From Amphritea atlantica (GTDB taxonomy: Bacteria; Pseudomonadota; Gammaproteobacteria; Pseudomonadales; Balneatricaceae): a DNA stretch of 64,000 nt. Made by a program: the position numbers and the translations under genes. This document shows positions 16,707-26,477 of the stretch, one piece after another. Numbering within the stretch: position 1 is the stretch's first letter; the number at the start of each line of letters is the position of its first letter. The stretch spans positions 62,001 through 126,000 of the forward strand of contig NZ_JAHKQE010000030.1 of the NCBI RefSeq assembly GCF_018860855.1, written 5' to 3'. Below the pieces are notes generated by a model. The model saw only the letters and a program-made list of their open reading frames with translations. It was not told the DNA's origin and did no database searches.

Positions 16707-16722
16707 GGAAAGGGTGTATCCT
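16694..16722 (+). promoter_or_regulatory. Candidate sigma-70 promoter of nfuA
   Basis: TTTACT as -35 (16694-16699), a 17-base spacer and TATCCT as -10 (16717-16722). Transcription would begin near 16730, giving a leader of about 30 bases before the nfuA ATG. The -35 is inside the IscR-like box. Confidence 0.55.
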
Positions 16723-16760
16723 AAAACCCATATTGAGTGAGTGATTTAACAGGAATTTTG

Positions 16761-17354
16761 ATGAATATTACCGTAACCGAATCAGCTGAAATCTACCTTG
16801 CTGAGCTACTTGAAAAGCAAAATGTAGAAGGCATTGCTGTGCGGATGTTCGTTACCCAGCCGGGAACGCCTTACGCTGAAACCTGTCTGGCTTACTGTCG
16901 TCCTGACGAAATCGTTGAAGACGATGCTGTTATGCCGATGGAGAAGGTAACGTTTTACTTTGAAAAGAATAGTTTGCCCTATCTCGAAGAAGCAACCGTA
17001 GATTTTGCAACCGACCGTATGGGTGGACAGCTGACGATTAAAGCACCGAACGCCAAAGTGCCAAATGTGTCAGACGATAGCCCGATAGAAGAGCAGATAA
17101 ACTATATCCTTTACTCGGATATTAACCCAGGACTCTCTTCTCACGGTGGTGAAGTTAAACTGATTGAATTAATCGAAGAGTCGAACGGTCAGGTCGCTAT
17201 CTTGCAGTTTGGTGGCGGATGTCAGGGGTGTAGTGCCGTTGATATGACGCTAAAGGATGGCGTTGAGAAAACCCTGGTTGAGCGTGTGAGTGGCTTAGTG
17301 GGTGTGCGCGATGTGACGGATCATACTGTTACTGATAATGCGTATTACAAGTAA
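16761..17354 (+). CDS. nfuA: Fe-S biogenesis protein NfuA
   Basis: 197 residues from ATG 16761, which has AGGAA six bases upstream and gives the usual N-terminus MNITVTESA. An open frame back to 16737 adds nothing family-like. Residues 1-95 are a degenerate A-type (IscA-like) domain; residues 108-190 are the Nfu domain with the cluster-binding pair C154-x2-C157 (GGGCQGCS). NfuA carries a [4Fe-4S] cluster to client enzymes, and in E. coli it is important under oxidative stress or iron limitation. It is monocistronic, between a candidate IscR-controlled promoter and a strong terminator. Confidence 0.96.
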   Translation: MNITVTESAEIYLAELLEKQNVEGIAVRMFVTQPGTPYAETCLAYCRPDEIVEDDAVMPMEKVTFYFEKNSLPYLEEATVDFATDRMGGQLTIKAPNAKVPNVSDDSPIEEQINYILYSDINPGLSSHGGEVKLIELIEESNGQVAILQFGGGCQGCSAVDMTLKDGVEKTLVERVSGLVGVRDVTDHTVTDNAYYK

Positions 17355-17369
17355 CAATCGTTTCGCTGG

Positions 17370-17397
17370 AAAAGCCCGGGCTCTCCGGGCTTTTTTA
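17370..17397 (+). terminator. Rho-independent terminator of nfuA
   Basis: Stem AAAGCCCGG/CCGGGCTTT, loop GCTCT, run of six T, 15 bases after the nfuA stop. Confidence 0.93.
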
Positions 17398-17504
17398 ATT
17401 GCAAACATAATGGCCACCATTTTGGTACGTTGTTACTCTTTGAACTTACTGATAAAACGTTATTAGTTGTTGTTACTTTTTTGTGTAACTTTTATTGTAA
17501 TGTG

Positions 17505-17533
17505 GTTGATTTTTATAGTATTAGCCCCATTTA
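17505..17533 (+). promoter_or_regulatory. Candidate heat-shock (sigma-32) promoter of lon
   Basis: GTTGAT at 17505-17510 resembles the -35 CTTGAA, and CCCCATTTA at 17525-17533 matches the -10 CCCCATnTA very well, with a 14-base spacer. Located 80 bases before the lon ATG. lon is a classical sigma-32 gene in E. coli. Confidence 0.7.
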
Positions 17534-17612
17534 TCAGTAAGAGCGATATATCGTACAGCCCGTAACTGCTGTATCTGCCGCAGTTTCTTTCGACAAAGGA
17601 GTAAGGTCCAAT

Positions 17613-20042
17613 ATGGCACCACTCGAGAATGATAAAGAGATCACCACCACCCTGATGCCGGTTTTGCCGTTGCGTGATGTTGTTATATATCCACATATGG
17701 TGATCCCGCTGTTTGTTGGCCGGGAAAAATCAATTCAGGCCCTAGAAGCGGCGATGCTGCAGAATAAAGAAATTCTGCTGATCGCCCAGAAAAATGCGTC
17801 AGATGATGAGCCAGATGGCAAAGATCTGTTTGCAATCGGTACTGTTGCCAGTGTGCTGCAGATGCTGAAATTACCTGATGGTACAGTTAAGGTGCTCGTC
17901 GAAGGCGATTACCGTGCACGCATCGAGAAACTACATACCACGGAAGATCATTTTACCGCTGATATTACCGTTCTGCCGATTGATGAAGTTAGCCCAAACG
18001 AAGCGGAAATTTATAAGCGCACAGCGTTAGATCAGTTTGAACGTTTTGTGCAAGTGAACAAGAAGATTCCGGCCGAAGTGTTGACGTCATTAGGCTCGAT
18101 CGATGAGATTGGTCGCCTAGCGGATACCATTGCTGCACATATGTCTCTTAAACTAGAGGAAAAGCAGCAAATTCTAGAAATTCTAGATGATAAGCTTCGT
18201 TTAGAGCATCTGATGGCCCTGATGGAGACCGAGATCGATCTGGTTGAAGTTGAAAAACGGATCCGTGGCCGGGTCAAGAAACAGATGGAAAAAAGCCAGC
18301 GAGAGTACTATCTGAATGAGCAGATGAAGGCGATTCAGAAAGAGCTGGGCGATCTGGATGAAAATGGCACTACGGACATCGAAGAGCTGAAAAAGCGTAT
18401 CGATGAAGCCGGTATGCCGAAAGAAGCATTGGATAAAACCCTTAACGAATACAACAAGTTGAAGATGATGTCGCCGATGTCAGCTGAAGCGACCGTGGTT
18501 CGGGGCTATATCGACTGGATGTTGCAGATTCCATGGTCTAAACGTTCTAAGCTGCGTCACGATATGAAGCGTGCAGAAGCCATTCTAAATGAAGATCATT
18601 ATGGCCTCGAAGAGGTTAAAGATCGCATTCTTGAATATTTAGCGGTTCAGCGCCGAGTACGTAAGTTAAAAGGTCCAATTCTCTGTTTAGTGGGGCCTCC
18701 AGGTGTGGGTAAAACTTCACTTGGTCAATCCATTGCGCGCGCAACCAATCGTCAGTATGTGCGTATGGCCTTGGGTGGCGTTCGAGATGAAGCTGAGATC
18801 CGTGGTCACCGTCGTACCTATATTGGTTCGATGCCGGGTAAGTTGATTCAGAAAATGTCCAAAGTTGGCGTGAAGAATCCACTGTTCCTGCTGGATGAGA
18901 TCGATAAGATGGGCATGGATCAGCGTGGTGATCCGGCGTCTGCATTATTGGAAGTACTTGATCCAGAACAGAACAGTACTTTCAATGATCACTACTTGGA
19001 AGTTGACTACGATCTGTCTGATGTGATGTTTGTCTGTACCTCGAACTCGATGAATATTCCAGGGCCTTTGTTGGACCGTATGGAGATCATTCGGATTCCT
19101 GGCTATACCGAAGATGAAAAGTTAAATATCGCACGTAAGTATCTGATTCCTAAGCAGATGAAAACCAATGGCCTGAGGGATAAAGAACTCGCGATTGAGG
19201 ACGAGGCGGTGACGGATCTGATTCGTTATTATACTCGGGAAGCGGGTGTTCGTGGCCTTGAGCGAGAGGTCGCTAAAATCTGCCGTAAGGTGATTAAAGA
19301 GGTTGCTTTAGGCGGCGATAAGAAAGCCTCGATTGTGGTGAATAGCGACAACCTTGAGAAGTATTCCGGCGTACGTAAGTGTAGCTTCGGGGTGGCCGAA
19401 GAGGAGGATCGTATCGGTCAGGTAACCGGCTTAGCTTGGACATCGGTTGGCGGTGATATCCTCACCATTGAGTCGGCGGTTGTGCCGGGTAAAGGGCGTC
19501 AGATTCGTACCGGTTCACTGGGTGAAGTGATGCAGGAATCTATACAGGCGGCGATGACGGTGGTTCGAAGTCGTGCAGAATCCTTGGGTATTAATCCTGA
19601 TTTTCACGAAGAAAATGATATTCATATCCATGTTCCTGAAGGTGCGACACCAAAAGATGGCCCAAGTGCTGGCATCGGGATGTGTACTGCATTAGTATCT
19701 GTGCTCACCGGTATCCCTGTTCGCTCTGATGTAGCGATGACTGGGGAGATAACGTTGCGTGGGCAGGTGTTGCCTATCGGTGGTTTGAAAGAGAAATTAC
19801 TGGCGGCGCACAGGGGTGGCATTAAAACGGTCATTATTCCAGATGAAAACAAACGTGATCTGAAGGAAATTCCTGAGAATATAAAAGCAGACCTTAAAAT
19901 CTGTCCAGTAAAATGGATCGATGAGGTGTTGCAAATTGCTCTAAAATACAGTCCGGAACCATTGACTGAAGAGCAAAAAGCAAACTTTTCTGAAAAGAAA
20001 AAGCAAGCAAAAAGTGAGCGCGGGCAAATAAAACCGCATTAA
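17613..20042 (+). CDS. lon: ATP-dependent protease Lon
   Basis: 809-residue cytoplasmic AAA+ serine protease. It has an N-terminal LON substrate-binding domain (about 12-210), a coiled-coil region, an AAA+ module with Walker [10 protein letters not shown] (about residue 360), Walker [10 protein letters not shown] and a sensor arginine region, and a C-terminal protease domain with the Ser-Lys dyad S685 (GPSAGI) and K728 (GGLKEKL). ATG 17613 has AAGGAGTAAGG upstream. It is first in a lon-hupB-ppiD neighbourhood as in E. coli. It degrades misfolded and regulatory proteins. Expression is probably raised at high temperature by the sigma-32-like promoter. Confidence 0.98.
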   Translation: MAPLENDKEITTTLMPVLPLRDVVIYPHMVIPLFVGREKSIQALEAAMLQNKEILLIAQKNASDDEPDGKDLFAIGTVASVLQMLKLPDGTVKVLVEGDYRARIEKLHTTEDHFTADITVLPIDEVSPNEAEIYKRTALDQFERFVQVNKKIPAEVLTSLGSIDEIGRLADTIAAHMSLKLEEKQQILEILDDKLRLEHLMALMETEIDLVEVEKRIRGRVKKQMEKSQREYYLNEQMKAIQKELGDLDENGTTDIEELKKRIDEAGMPKEALDKTLNEYNKLKMMSPMSAEATVVRGYIDWMLQIPWSKRSKLRHDMKRAEAILNEDHYGLEEVKDRILEYLAVQRRVRKLKGPILCLVGPPGVGKTSLGQSIARATNRQYVRMALGGVRDEAEIRGHRRTYIGSMPGKLIQKMSKVGVKNPLFLLDEIDKMGMDQRGDPASALLEVLDPEQNSTFNDHYLEVDYDLSDVMFVCTSNSMNIPGPLLDRMEIIRIPGYTEDEKLNIARKYLIPKQMKTNGLRDKELAIEDEAVTDLIRYYTREAGVRGLEREVAKICRKVIKEVALGGDKKASIVVNSDNLEKYSGVRKCSFGVAEEEDRIGQVTGLAWTSVGGDILTIESAVVPGKGRQIRTGSLGEVMQESIQAAMTVVRSRAESLGINPDFHEENDIHIHVPEGATPKDGPSAGIGMCTALVSVLTGIPVRSDVAMTGEITLRGQVLPIGGLKEKLLAAHRGGIKTVIIPDENKRDLKEIPENIKADLKICPVKWIDEVLQIALKYSPEPLTEEQKANFSEKKKQAKSERGQIKPH

Positions 20043-20075
20043 CTTAAAATAGTGACTAATCAAGCTGCAACCCGC

Positions 20076-20105
20076 TTGACACCTGAATTGTACGCTTGGT
20101 ATAAG
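20076..20105 (+). promoter_or_regulatory. Candidate sigma-70 promoter of hupB
   Basis: Perfect -35 TTGACA (20076-20081), an 18-base spacer, and TATAAG as -10 (20100-20105). Transcription should begin near 20112, about 58 bases before the hupB start, so hupB can be expressed independently of lon. Confidence 0.7.
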
Positions 20106-20169
20106 TTGTTCGTTAACTTACTGGGCTTGAGCTACAGAATATAAAAATGATTCATATAAGGGGAACAAT

Positions 20170-20445
20170 GTGAATAAATCTGAACTAATCGACGCAATCG
20201 CCGCTTCTGCGGATATTCCAAAAGCAGCAGCCGGCCGTGCGCTGGATGCTACATTGGAATCTATCTCAGACGCTCTGCAAAAGGGTGATTCTGTTGCTCT
20301 AGTGGGCTTCGGTACCTTTGGTGTAAAAGAGCGTGCTGCGCGTACGGGTCGTAACCCTCAGACTGGTCAGCCTATTCAGATCGCTGCGGCGACTCTGCCG
20401 ACTTTCAAGCCTGGTAAGGCTCTGAAAGACGCGGTTAATAAGTAA
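20170..20445 (+). CDS. hupB: DNA-binding protein HU-beta
   Basis: 91-residue histone-like protein of the HU/IHF family, a dimeric nucleoid protein that bends DNA non-specifically. It begins at GTG 20170 with GGGGAA upstream; the ATG two bases earlier runs straight into a stop. The family signature [21 protein letters not shown] and the C-terminal [12 protein letters not shown] are intact. Position between lon and ppiD is the same as in E. coli, which supports HupB rather than HupA. Confidence 0.96.
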   Translation: MNKSELIDAIAASADIPKAAAGRALDATLESISDALQKGDSVALVGFGTFGVKERAARTGRNPQTGQPIQIAAATLPTFKPGKALKDAVNK

Positions 20446-20484
20446 TAAAAGTTAGCGCCTGATCCGTAAGGATCATTGGCACCC

Positions 20485-20561
20485 GGAGCGGTAGTTCAGT
20501 TGGTTAGAATACCTGCTTGTCACGCAGGAGGGCGCGGGTTCGCGTCCTGTCCGTTCCGCCA
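20485..20561 (+). tRNA. tRNA-Asp (anticodon GTC), with unusual T-loop
   Basis: 77 bases including an encoded CCA. Acceptor stem GGAGCGG/CCGTTCC, D-arm GTTCAGTTGGTTAGAAT, anticodon stem CCTGC/GCAGG with loop TTGTCAC, and discriminator G all agree with bacterial tRNA-Asp. The T-arm deviates: the loop reads TTCGCGT where TTCGAGT is expected, so the normally invariant A58 is C, and the stem has G-T pairs at 51-63 and 49-65. It is a single tRNA between hupB and ppiD. Probably real, but possibly of reduced stability. Confidence 0.9.
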
Positions 20562-20645
20562 AATGTGAGATCATTAGCCGTAACAGTTAGTGTTTCTCTG
20601 GGTGACGGTAACCGGCATCAGCCGTTCCGTATTGCCAATCATATA

Positions 20646-20680
20646 AAAGGCGCATCCGGTTATGGATGCGCCTTTTTTTC
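20646..20680 (+). terminator. Rho-independent terminator before ppiD
   Basis: Stem AGGCGCATCC/GGATGCGCCT, loop GGTTAT, then seven T. It ends the hupB/tRNA transcript, so ppiD needs its own promoter or read-through. Confidence 0.92.
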
Positions 20681-20714
20681 TATTTGTACACTAGCTTAGA
20701 GGCCCAGAGGCATC

Positions 20715-22595
20715 ATGCTTCAGAATATCCGAGATAACTCCCAGGGAATAGTTGCTAAGATCATCGTTGGTCTGATCATCGTTACCTTTGCACTGTTTGG
20801 GGTGGAGTCCCTGGTCAGCCTGACCTCAGGCTCAAATGCTCCGGCAACCGTTAATGGTGTTGAAATTAGTGAGCATGAATTGCTCCAGGGTGCAGACCTT
20901 CAGCGTCGACAGTTGTTGGCCCAGATGGGTGAAAATGCAGACCCTACACTGTTAGACGATAATCTTATTAATAAGGCAACCCTGGATAACCTGATACAGC
21001 GAGAAGTACTGGTTCAGTCTGCGGTTGACCAAGATATGGCTATTTCAGACCATATGTTGGATCAGATGATTATCAATACTCAAGACTTCCAAGTGGAAGG
21101 GGTATTTAACTCCGATCAGTATCAGGCTGTGCTGCGAAACGCTGGACTCACGCCGATGATGTATAAAGATCTGCTGCGTAAAGAGAGTCTGATTGATTAC
21201 GAGCGTTCAGGTTATATGCTGTCAGCTTTCGTTCTGGATAGCGATGTTGAAAATATTATAAAACTCGATCGTGAAACCCGCGATATGGCTTACCTTAAGG
21301 TCGGCTTGAGTGATTATATGGCTAATGTATCGATTTCTGCTGACGAATTGAGTGCTTATTACGATGCGCACCTGCAGGATTTCATGACCGAAGAGCAGGT
21401 TGCCATTGAGTATCTACTGATTAATAAAGCCGACTTGCTGAAAGAGGTGACTGTTGATGAAGGTGAGTTGCAGTCGCAGTTTGATCAGCTTAAAGCGGTA
21501 TTCAATGCACAAGAGCAGCGTACCGTTTCGCATATCATGGTAGAAGTATCAGATGATGTTGATGATGCGACAGCACTGGCTAAAGCACAAGCGCTGCAGG
21601 AAAGACTGGCAGCCGGTGAAGATTTTGCCGCGTTAGCGCAGACTGAATCTGATGATCCTGGTTCAGCGGCTTCTGGTGGTGATCTGGGTGTTTATCAAAA
21701 CGGTATGCTGGATGGCCCATTTGAACAGGCCGTTTATGGCTTGAAAAAAGGTGAAGTGTCAGAACCGATCCGTACCGCGTTTGGTTATCATTTGATTAAG
21801 TTAACTGATTTGTCTGAGTCGAAACCGCCTGTTTTCGATGAGGTGAAAGACGAGCTGATTGCTGAGCAGATGGAAAACAAAGTCGAGCAGCTTTATGTTG
21901 AGCGTGTTGGTCAGTTAACTGATCTGTCATTCTCTTCCGGTGATCTGCAAGAGCCCGCTGCTGAGTTGGGGCTGAATATTGTCGAAGTTAAGCCCTTTGG
22001 CCGTCAAGGTGGCGATGATGAAATTACGACTAATCCACGTGTCATTCGTGCTGCTTTCAATGAAGAGCTTATTCGTGATGGCTTAAACAGTGATCCAATC
22101 GAGCTAGATTCTGGGCGTACACTGGTGCTGCGTATTAAAGAACATATACGCCCACGTCAGTTGAGCGAAGATGAGGTTAAGCCGCAGATTACTGAGATCC
22201 TTACTCAGCAGAAAGCAGGTGAGGCATTAGAAGCGTCCCTGAGTGCTGAGTTGCAAAAGCTGGAGCAAGGGGCTGAACGTACTTCAATCAACGGTGCTGA
22301 ATGGTTGGTAGAGGATGACGTTAGCCGTACGAACCGGGCTCAGCCTGCTGAGATCATGTCTGCCGTGTTTAAGTTGCCTAAGCCTGATCAGGTCGCATCA
22401 TATAGCTTGATTACGTTGCAAGACGGTTCTAGGGCAATTGTAGCGGTCACAGCGGTAAATGAGCCTGATCTCTCTGAGGTAACAGCAGAGGAGCGTCAAG
22501 CGATGCGTAATGTGCTGGGACAGCGTTCTGGTCAGTTTGATTACCAAGCGATGATTGAAGCACGTACAAACGCTGCTGAGATTGAGCGTCTCTAA
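20715..22595 (+). CDS. ppiD: Periplasmic chaperone PpiD
   Basis: 626 residues. A short cytoplasmic N-terminus (MLQNIRDNSQG) precedes a single membrane anchor (about 13-35), and the rest is periplasmic. There are SurA_N-like helices (about 45-190) and one parvulin PPIase domain (about 265-360, with RTVSHIMVE and DDPGSAASGGDLG). PpiD contacts the SecYEG translocon and helps release and fold exported proteins. The order lon-hupB-ppiD matches E. coli; the length matches E. coli PpiD (623). A bidirectional terminator follows. Confidence 0.95.
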   Translation: MLQNIRDNSQGIVAKIIVGLIIVTFALFGVESLVSLTSGSNAPATVNGVEISEHELLQGADLQRRQLLAQMGENADPTLLDDNLINKATLDNLIQREVLVQSAVDQDMAISDHMLDQMIINTQDFQVEGVFNSDQYQAVLRNAGLTPMMYKDLLRKESLIDYERSGYMLSAFVLDSDVENIIKLDRETRDMAYLKVGLSDYMANVSISADELSAYYDAHLQDFMTEEQVAIEYLLINKADLLKEVTVDEGELQSQFDQLKAVFNAQEQRTVSHIMVEVSDDVDDATALAKAQALQERLAAGEDFAALAQTESDDPGSAASGGDLGVYQNGMLDGPFEQAVYGLKKGEVSEPIRTAFGYHLIKLTDLSESKPPVFDEVKDELIAEQMENKVEQLYVERVGQLTDLSFSSGDLQEPAAELGLNIVEVKPFGRQGGDDEITTNPRVIRAAFNEELIRDGLNSDPIELDSGRTLVLRIKEHIRPRQLSEDEVKPQITEILTQQKAGEALEASLSAELQKLEQGAERTSINGAEWLVEDDVSRTNRAQPAEIMSAVFKLPKPDQVASYSLITLQDGSRAIVAVTAVNEPDLSEVTAEERQAMRNVLGQRSGQFDYQAMIEARTNAAEIERL

Positions 22596-22619
22596 TGGCT
22601 CTCTAATCGTCAGGCGTCA

Positions 22620-22657
22620 TAAAAAAGGCCGATACGTTATGTATCGGCCTTTTTTTT
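22620..22657. terminator. Bidirectional terminator between ppiD and yejF
   Basis: Stem AAAAAAGGCCGATAC/GTATCGGCCTTTTTT with loop GTTAT. The A-run and T-run on the two sides let it stop transcripts from both strands. Confidence 0.92.
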
Positions 22658-22723
22658 AATGTTTTTTTAGAGGGGTACTAAGTCGAGGTTAATTAAGCTA
22701 ACAGAGGTGTTTTGTTGGCATGC

Positions 22724-24322
22724 TTAGCTGTCACTGAATGCGGCATTGAGCAGTCGACGGGTATAGGCTTGGGTTGGCTGGTTAAATAGCTCTGCTGCGG
22801 GTCCTTGTTCGACTACATCGCCATGCTGTAGGACGAGTAGGTCATGGCTGAGGGCCTTGACGACAGCTAGGTCGTGGCTAATAAAAATATAGCTCAGTTG
22901 ATAACGGTGCTGTAATTCACGCAGTAGTTCAATAATCTGGGCCTGTACCGTTCGGTCCAATGCGGAAGTGGGCTCATCTAAAATAATTAATTCAGGCTTT
23001 AAGATAACCGCTCGGGCAATCGCAATACGTTGCCGTTGTCCTCCGGAAAATTCATGGGGATAGCGGTGACGATCATCGGGGTCAAGCCCCACTTCTCGCA
23101 GGACATCAATAATCATCTGCTGGCGTTCATTGGCTAAGCCGATGTTATGAATTTCTAAACCTTCGTTAATCGAATCGGCAACGGACATCCGTGGACTTAG
23201 GCTGCCATAGGGGTCCTGAAAGACAATCTGCATCCTGCGACGTAATGGTTTTATCTCGCGTTGATTAAGGGTGTTGATTGAAGTGCCGGCAAACTGTATT
23301 TCGCCCTCAGACCTAATCAGTCGCAGAATGGCAAGCCCTAAGGTTGTTTTACCTGAACCACTTTCGCCGACCACGCCGAGTGTGCGGCCGCTGTAAAGTT
23401 TGATGTTACAGGGGTTAACGGCTTTGATGTAATCCACGGTTTTCTTTAGCAGTCCCCGTTTAATGGGGAACCATACTTTAAGATCTTGGGTCTGCAGTAT
23501 CGGCGTGCCACTGGGGGCGACAGCCGGTGGTTGACCGCTGGGTTCTGCATTTAACAGTTTGAGGGTGTACGGATGCTGTGGTTCAGCAAAAAGCTGAGCC
23601 GTTGTATTGTGCTCAACGATCGATCCTTGATACATCACACAGACATCGTCGCTATAGCGACGCACGATATTGAGATCGTGGGTGATTAGCAGTACCGACA
23701 TACCGAGTTTTTGCTGTAATGACTGCAGTAATTCGAGGATTTGTTCCTGAATGGTGACATCCAGCGCCGTGGTGGGTTCATCGGCAATCAGTAACTCGGG
23801 ATCATTGGCCAGTGCCATGGCAATCATTACCCGTTGGCGCTGGCCGCCGGATAGCTCATGAGGGTAGCTATTAAGGCGTTTCTCAGCGTCCTGTATGCCG
23901 ACAAGTTGGAGTAGCTCTAATGTTCGCTCCCGGGCTTGTGGCCCCGTCAGACCTTTATGCAGCAGTAGCGTCTCACCAATCTGGCGGGCGATGTTATGCA
24001 GCGGGTTGAGTGAGGTCATGGGCTCTTGAAAAATGACACTGATACGATCTCCTCGTAGGGCGCGCATCTGCGCTTCACTATTTTGTAACAGGTCTTTGCC
24101 TTGGTAGAAAATTTCACCGCTTGGGTGGCTAGCTTTAGGGTAGGGCAATAGCTTCAGGATCGACATCGCGGTAACGGATTTACCCGAGCCCGATTCGCCC
24201 ACCAGCGCCATAATCTTACCCGCTTTGATATCAAAACTAATCTGTTTAACCGCATCAACCGCTTGGCTGTTTTGGCCAAAGCGCACCGATAGCTTGCGCA
24301 CGGATAGCAGGGCATCAGTCAT
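22724..24322 (-). CDS. yejF: Peptide ABC transporter ATP-binding protein YejF (double ATPase)
   Basis: 532 residues from ATG 24322, which has GAGGAAGAC upstream and overlaps the yejE stop by eight bases; the frame is open to 24352. Two complete ABC ATPase domains are fused: the first with Walker A GESGSGKS (about 40) and signature LSGGQRQRV, the second with GESGSGKT (about 320) and signature FSGGQRQRI. Each has a DEPT Walker B and an oligopeptide-transporter C-terminal extension. YejABEF imports oligopeptides and, in E. coli, microcin C. Last gene of yejABEF. Confidence 0.95.
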   Translation of the reverse strand: MTDALLSVRKLSVRFGQNSQAVDAVKQISFDIKAGKIMALVGESGSGKSVTAMSILKLLPYPKASHPSGEIFYQGKDLLQNSEAQMRALRGDRISVIFQEPMTSLNPLHNIARQIGETLLLHKGLTGPQARERTLELLQLVGIQDAEKRLNSYPHELSGGQRQRVMIAMALANDPELLIADEPTTALDVTIQEQILELLQSLQQKLGMSVLLITHDLNIVRRYSDDVCVMYQGSIVEHNTTAQLFAEPQHPYTLKLLNAEPSGQPPAVAPSGTPILQTQDLKVWFPIKRGLLKKTVDYIKAVNPCNIKLYSGRTLGVVGESGSGKTTLGLAILRLIRSEGEIQFAGTSINTLNQREIKPLRRRMQIVFQDPYGSLSPRMSVADSINEGLEIHNIGLANERQQMIIDVLREVGLDPDDRHRYPHEFSGGQRQRIAIARAVILKPELIILDEPTSALDRTVQAQIIELLRELQHRYQLSYIFISHDLAVVKALSHDLLVLQHGDVVEQGPAAELFNQPTQAYTRRLLNAAFSDS

Positions 24323-25367
24323 TGAACGTCTTCCTCGGGTCAAAAGCATCACGAACGGCTTCGCCGATAAAAATTAACAGTGTCAGCATAATAGAGAGAG
24401 ACACAAAGGCGGTTAGTCCAAGCCAAGGGGCGTGGAGGTTGGCTTTGCCCTGTGCGACTAATTCACCCAGTGACGCAGATCCCGGTGGTAAGCCGAAACC
24501 AAGAAAGTCTAATGCCGTGAGTGTGACTAACGAGCCATTAAAGATAAAAGGCATAAAGGTGAGTGTGGCCACCATCGCATTCGGTAAAATATGACGGAAC
24601 ATGATTAAGCGGTTGCCTAACCCCAGTGCGCGTGCCGCGCGGACATATTCTAAATTACGCCCTCTGAGGAATTCAGCTCTGACCACATCCACCAGTTGCA
24701 TCCAGGAAAATAGTAGCATGATACCAAGCAGCCACCAGAAGTTAGGCTGGACGATGCTAGCAAGAATGATCAGTAAGAATAGCACCGGCATACCGGACCA
24801 AATCTCAATAAATCGTTGGAAAAATAGATCGACTTTGCCGCCGTAATAACCTTGGACTGCACCGGCCGCAACGCCAATAATAGAGCTGATGATTGTCAGC
24901 GTTAAGGCAAATAATACCGACACTCGAAAGCCATAGATAACGCGGGCGAGTACATCTCGGCCTTGGTCATCGGTGCCCAGTAGGTTGTCACTGCTCGGTG
25001 GAGAGGGGGCTGGTACAGGGAGATCCTGATTGATGGTGCGATAGCTGAAGCGGATAGGAGGCCAGAGTATCCAGCCGCCTTGACCGGTGATTAGCTCTTG
25101 AATATAGGGATCTTTGTAATCAGCAAAGGTATCGAACTCACCGTCGAACACCAGTTCAGAATAATCCACCATGACCGGATAGTAGAAACTGTTGTCGTAG
25201 CGAATTAGCAGGGGTTTATCGTTGGCTATGAGTTCGGCAAATAGGCTGCTGATAAATAGCGCCAAAAACAACCATAGCGCCCAGTAGCCGCGACGATTAT
25301 TGCAAAAGTTTTGCAATCTGCGTTGGTTGATTGGGCTCATTTTATTTCGTTTGAACAGTGACAGCAT
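24315..25367 (-). CDS. yejE: Peptide ABC transporter permease YejE
   Basis: 350 residues from ATG 25367, four bases past the yejB stop; an in-frame ATG at 25391 inside yejB is less likely. The N-terminus (MSPINQRRLQNF then NNRRGYWALW) lines up well with E. coli YejE. A periplasmic segment of about 90 residues (LIANDKPLLIRYDNS...) follows the first helix, then five helices with the inner-membrane permease EAA loop around EYVRAARALGLG. It pairs with YejB in the membrane. Both ends overlap or abut neighbours, so the operon is tightly coupled. Confidence 0.93.
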   Translation of the reverse strand: MLSLFKRNKMSPINQRRLQNFCNNRRGYWALWLFLALFISSLFAELIANDKPLLIRYDNSFYYPVMVDYSELVFDGEFDTFADYKDPYIQELITGQGGWILWPPIRFSYRTINQDLPVPAPSPPSSDNLLGTDDQGRDVLARVIYGFRVSVLFALTLTIISSIIGVAAGAVQGYYGGKVDLFFQRFIEIWSGMPVLFLLIILASIVQPNFWWLLGIMLLFSWMQLVDVVRAEFLRGRNLEYVRAARALGLGNRLIMFRHILPNAMVATLTFMPFIFNGSLVTLTALDFLGFGLPPGSASLGELVAQGKANLHAPWLGLTAFVSLSIMLTLLIFIGEAVRDAFDPRKTFND

Positions 25368-25371
25368 GTGT

Positions 25372-26472
25372 TTAGTTTTCTCTGCTTTCAAAGTCTATTC
25401 GGGGATCTACCGCAACGTAGGTGAGATCACTCACCAGTTTCAGTAATAGGCCGATCAGGGTGAAAATGTATAAGGTGCCAAAGATAACCGGATAGTCCCG
25501 TTTAATAACTGCCTCATAGCCGAGCAAGCCAATACCATCGAGTGAGAAAATCACCTCAATCAGCATTGAGCCGGTAAAGAAAATACCGATCAGGGCGGCG
25601 GGCATACCGGCGATGATCAGCAGCATCGCATTACGAAACACATGGCCATAAAGCACTTGGTTTTCTGATAAGCCTTTGGCGCGGGCGGTGATGACATACT
25701 GTTTGTTTATTTCATCGAGGAAGGAGTTTTTGGTCAGCATCGAAAGTGTCGCAAAGCTGCCAATAACCGATACCAATACTGGCAGAGTGATATGCCAGAA
25801 GTAGTCTTTAACTTGACCCCATGCGCTGAGCTGGTCGAAGTCTGGGGACGTGAGCCCCCGCAGTGGAAACCAACTGAAATAGGTCCCCCCAGCGAACAGC
25901 ACAATCAGCAGAATGGCGAACAGAAAGTTAGGGATGGCATAACCGATAATAATGATCGAACTGCTCCAAACATCAAACGGTGTACCATCACGTACCGCTT
26001 TTTTGATCCCCAGTGGTACGGCGACCAGATAGGTGATTAGCGTTGTCCATAGGCCTAAAGATATCGATACAGGGAGTTTTTCGATAATCAGATCCGTGAC
26101 CTTTTTGCCGCTGAACAGACTTTCGCCAAAATCGAAGACAAGGTAGTTTTTTAGCATCTGAAAAAAGCGTTCGTGGGCCGGTTTGTCAAAACCGAACTGC
26201 GCCTCAATCTGTTTGACCAGTTGTGGATCAAGGCCGCGACCACCCCGATAAGTACTGCTATTCTCGGTAGCGGAGGGTGATCCACCACTGAGGTCTGATT
26301 GGGCTGAGCCATCAAAGCGGGCAGTCGCGCTGGTGTTTAATCCTTGAAGGTTGGCAATAGTCTGCTCAACGGGGCCGCCGGGAGCGGCTTGCACAATCAA
26401 AAAATTGATCGTCAAAATACCTAGCAAAGTCGGAATAATTAGCAACAGACGTCGCAGGATATAAGCCGCCAT
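25372..26472 (-). CDS. yejB: Peptide ABC transporter permease YejB
   Basis: 366 residues of the OppB/DppB permease family: N-terminal helix [20 protein letters not shown] with the family motif, a periplasmic segment of about 80 residues rich in Ser/Gly (about 40-110), then five helices with the EAA loop [16 protein letters not shown]. It begins five bases after the yejA stop. With YejE it forms the transmembrane channel. Confidence 0.94.
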   Translation of the reverse strand: MAAYILRRLLLIIPTLLGILTINFLIVQAAPGGPVEQTIANLQGLNTSATARFDGSAQSDLSGGSPSATENSSTYRGGRGLDPQLVKQIEAQFGFDKPAHERFFQMLKNYLVFDFGESLFSGKKVTDLIIEKLPVSISLGLWTTLITYLVAVPLGIKKAVRDGTPFDVWSSSIIIIGYAIPNFLFAILLIVLFAGGTYFSWFPLRGLTSPDFDQLSAWGQVKDYFWHITLPVLVSVIGSFATLSMLTKNSFLDEINKQYVITARAKGLSENQVLYGHVFRNAMLLIIAGMPAALIGIFFTGSMLIEVIFSLDGIGLLGYEAVIKRDYPVIFGTLYIFTLIGLLLKLVSDLTYVAVDPRIDFESREN

Positions 26473-26477
26473 AGTGG

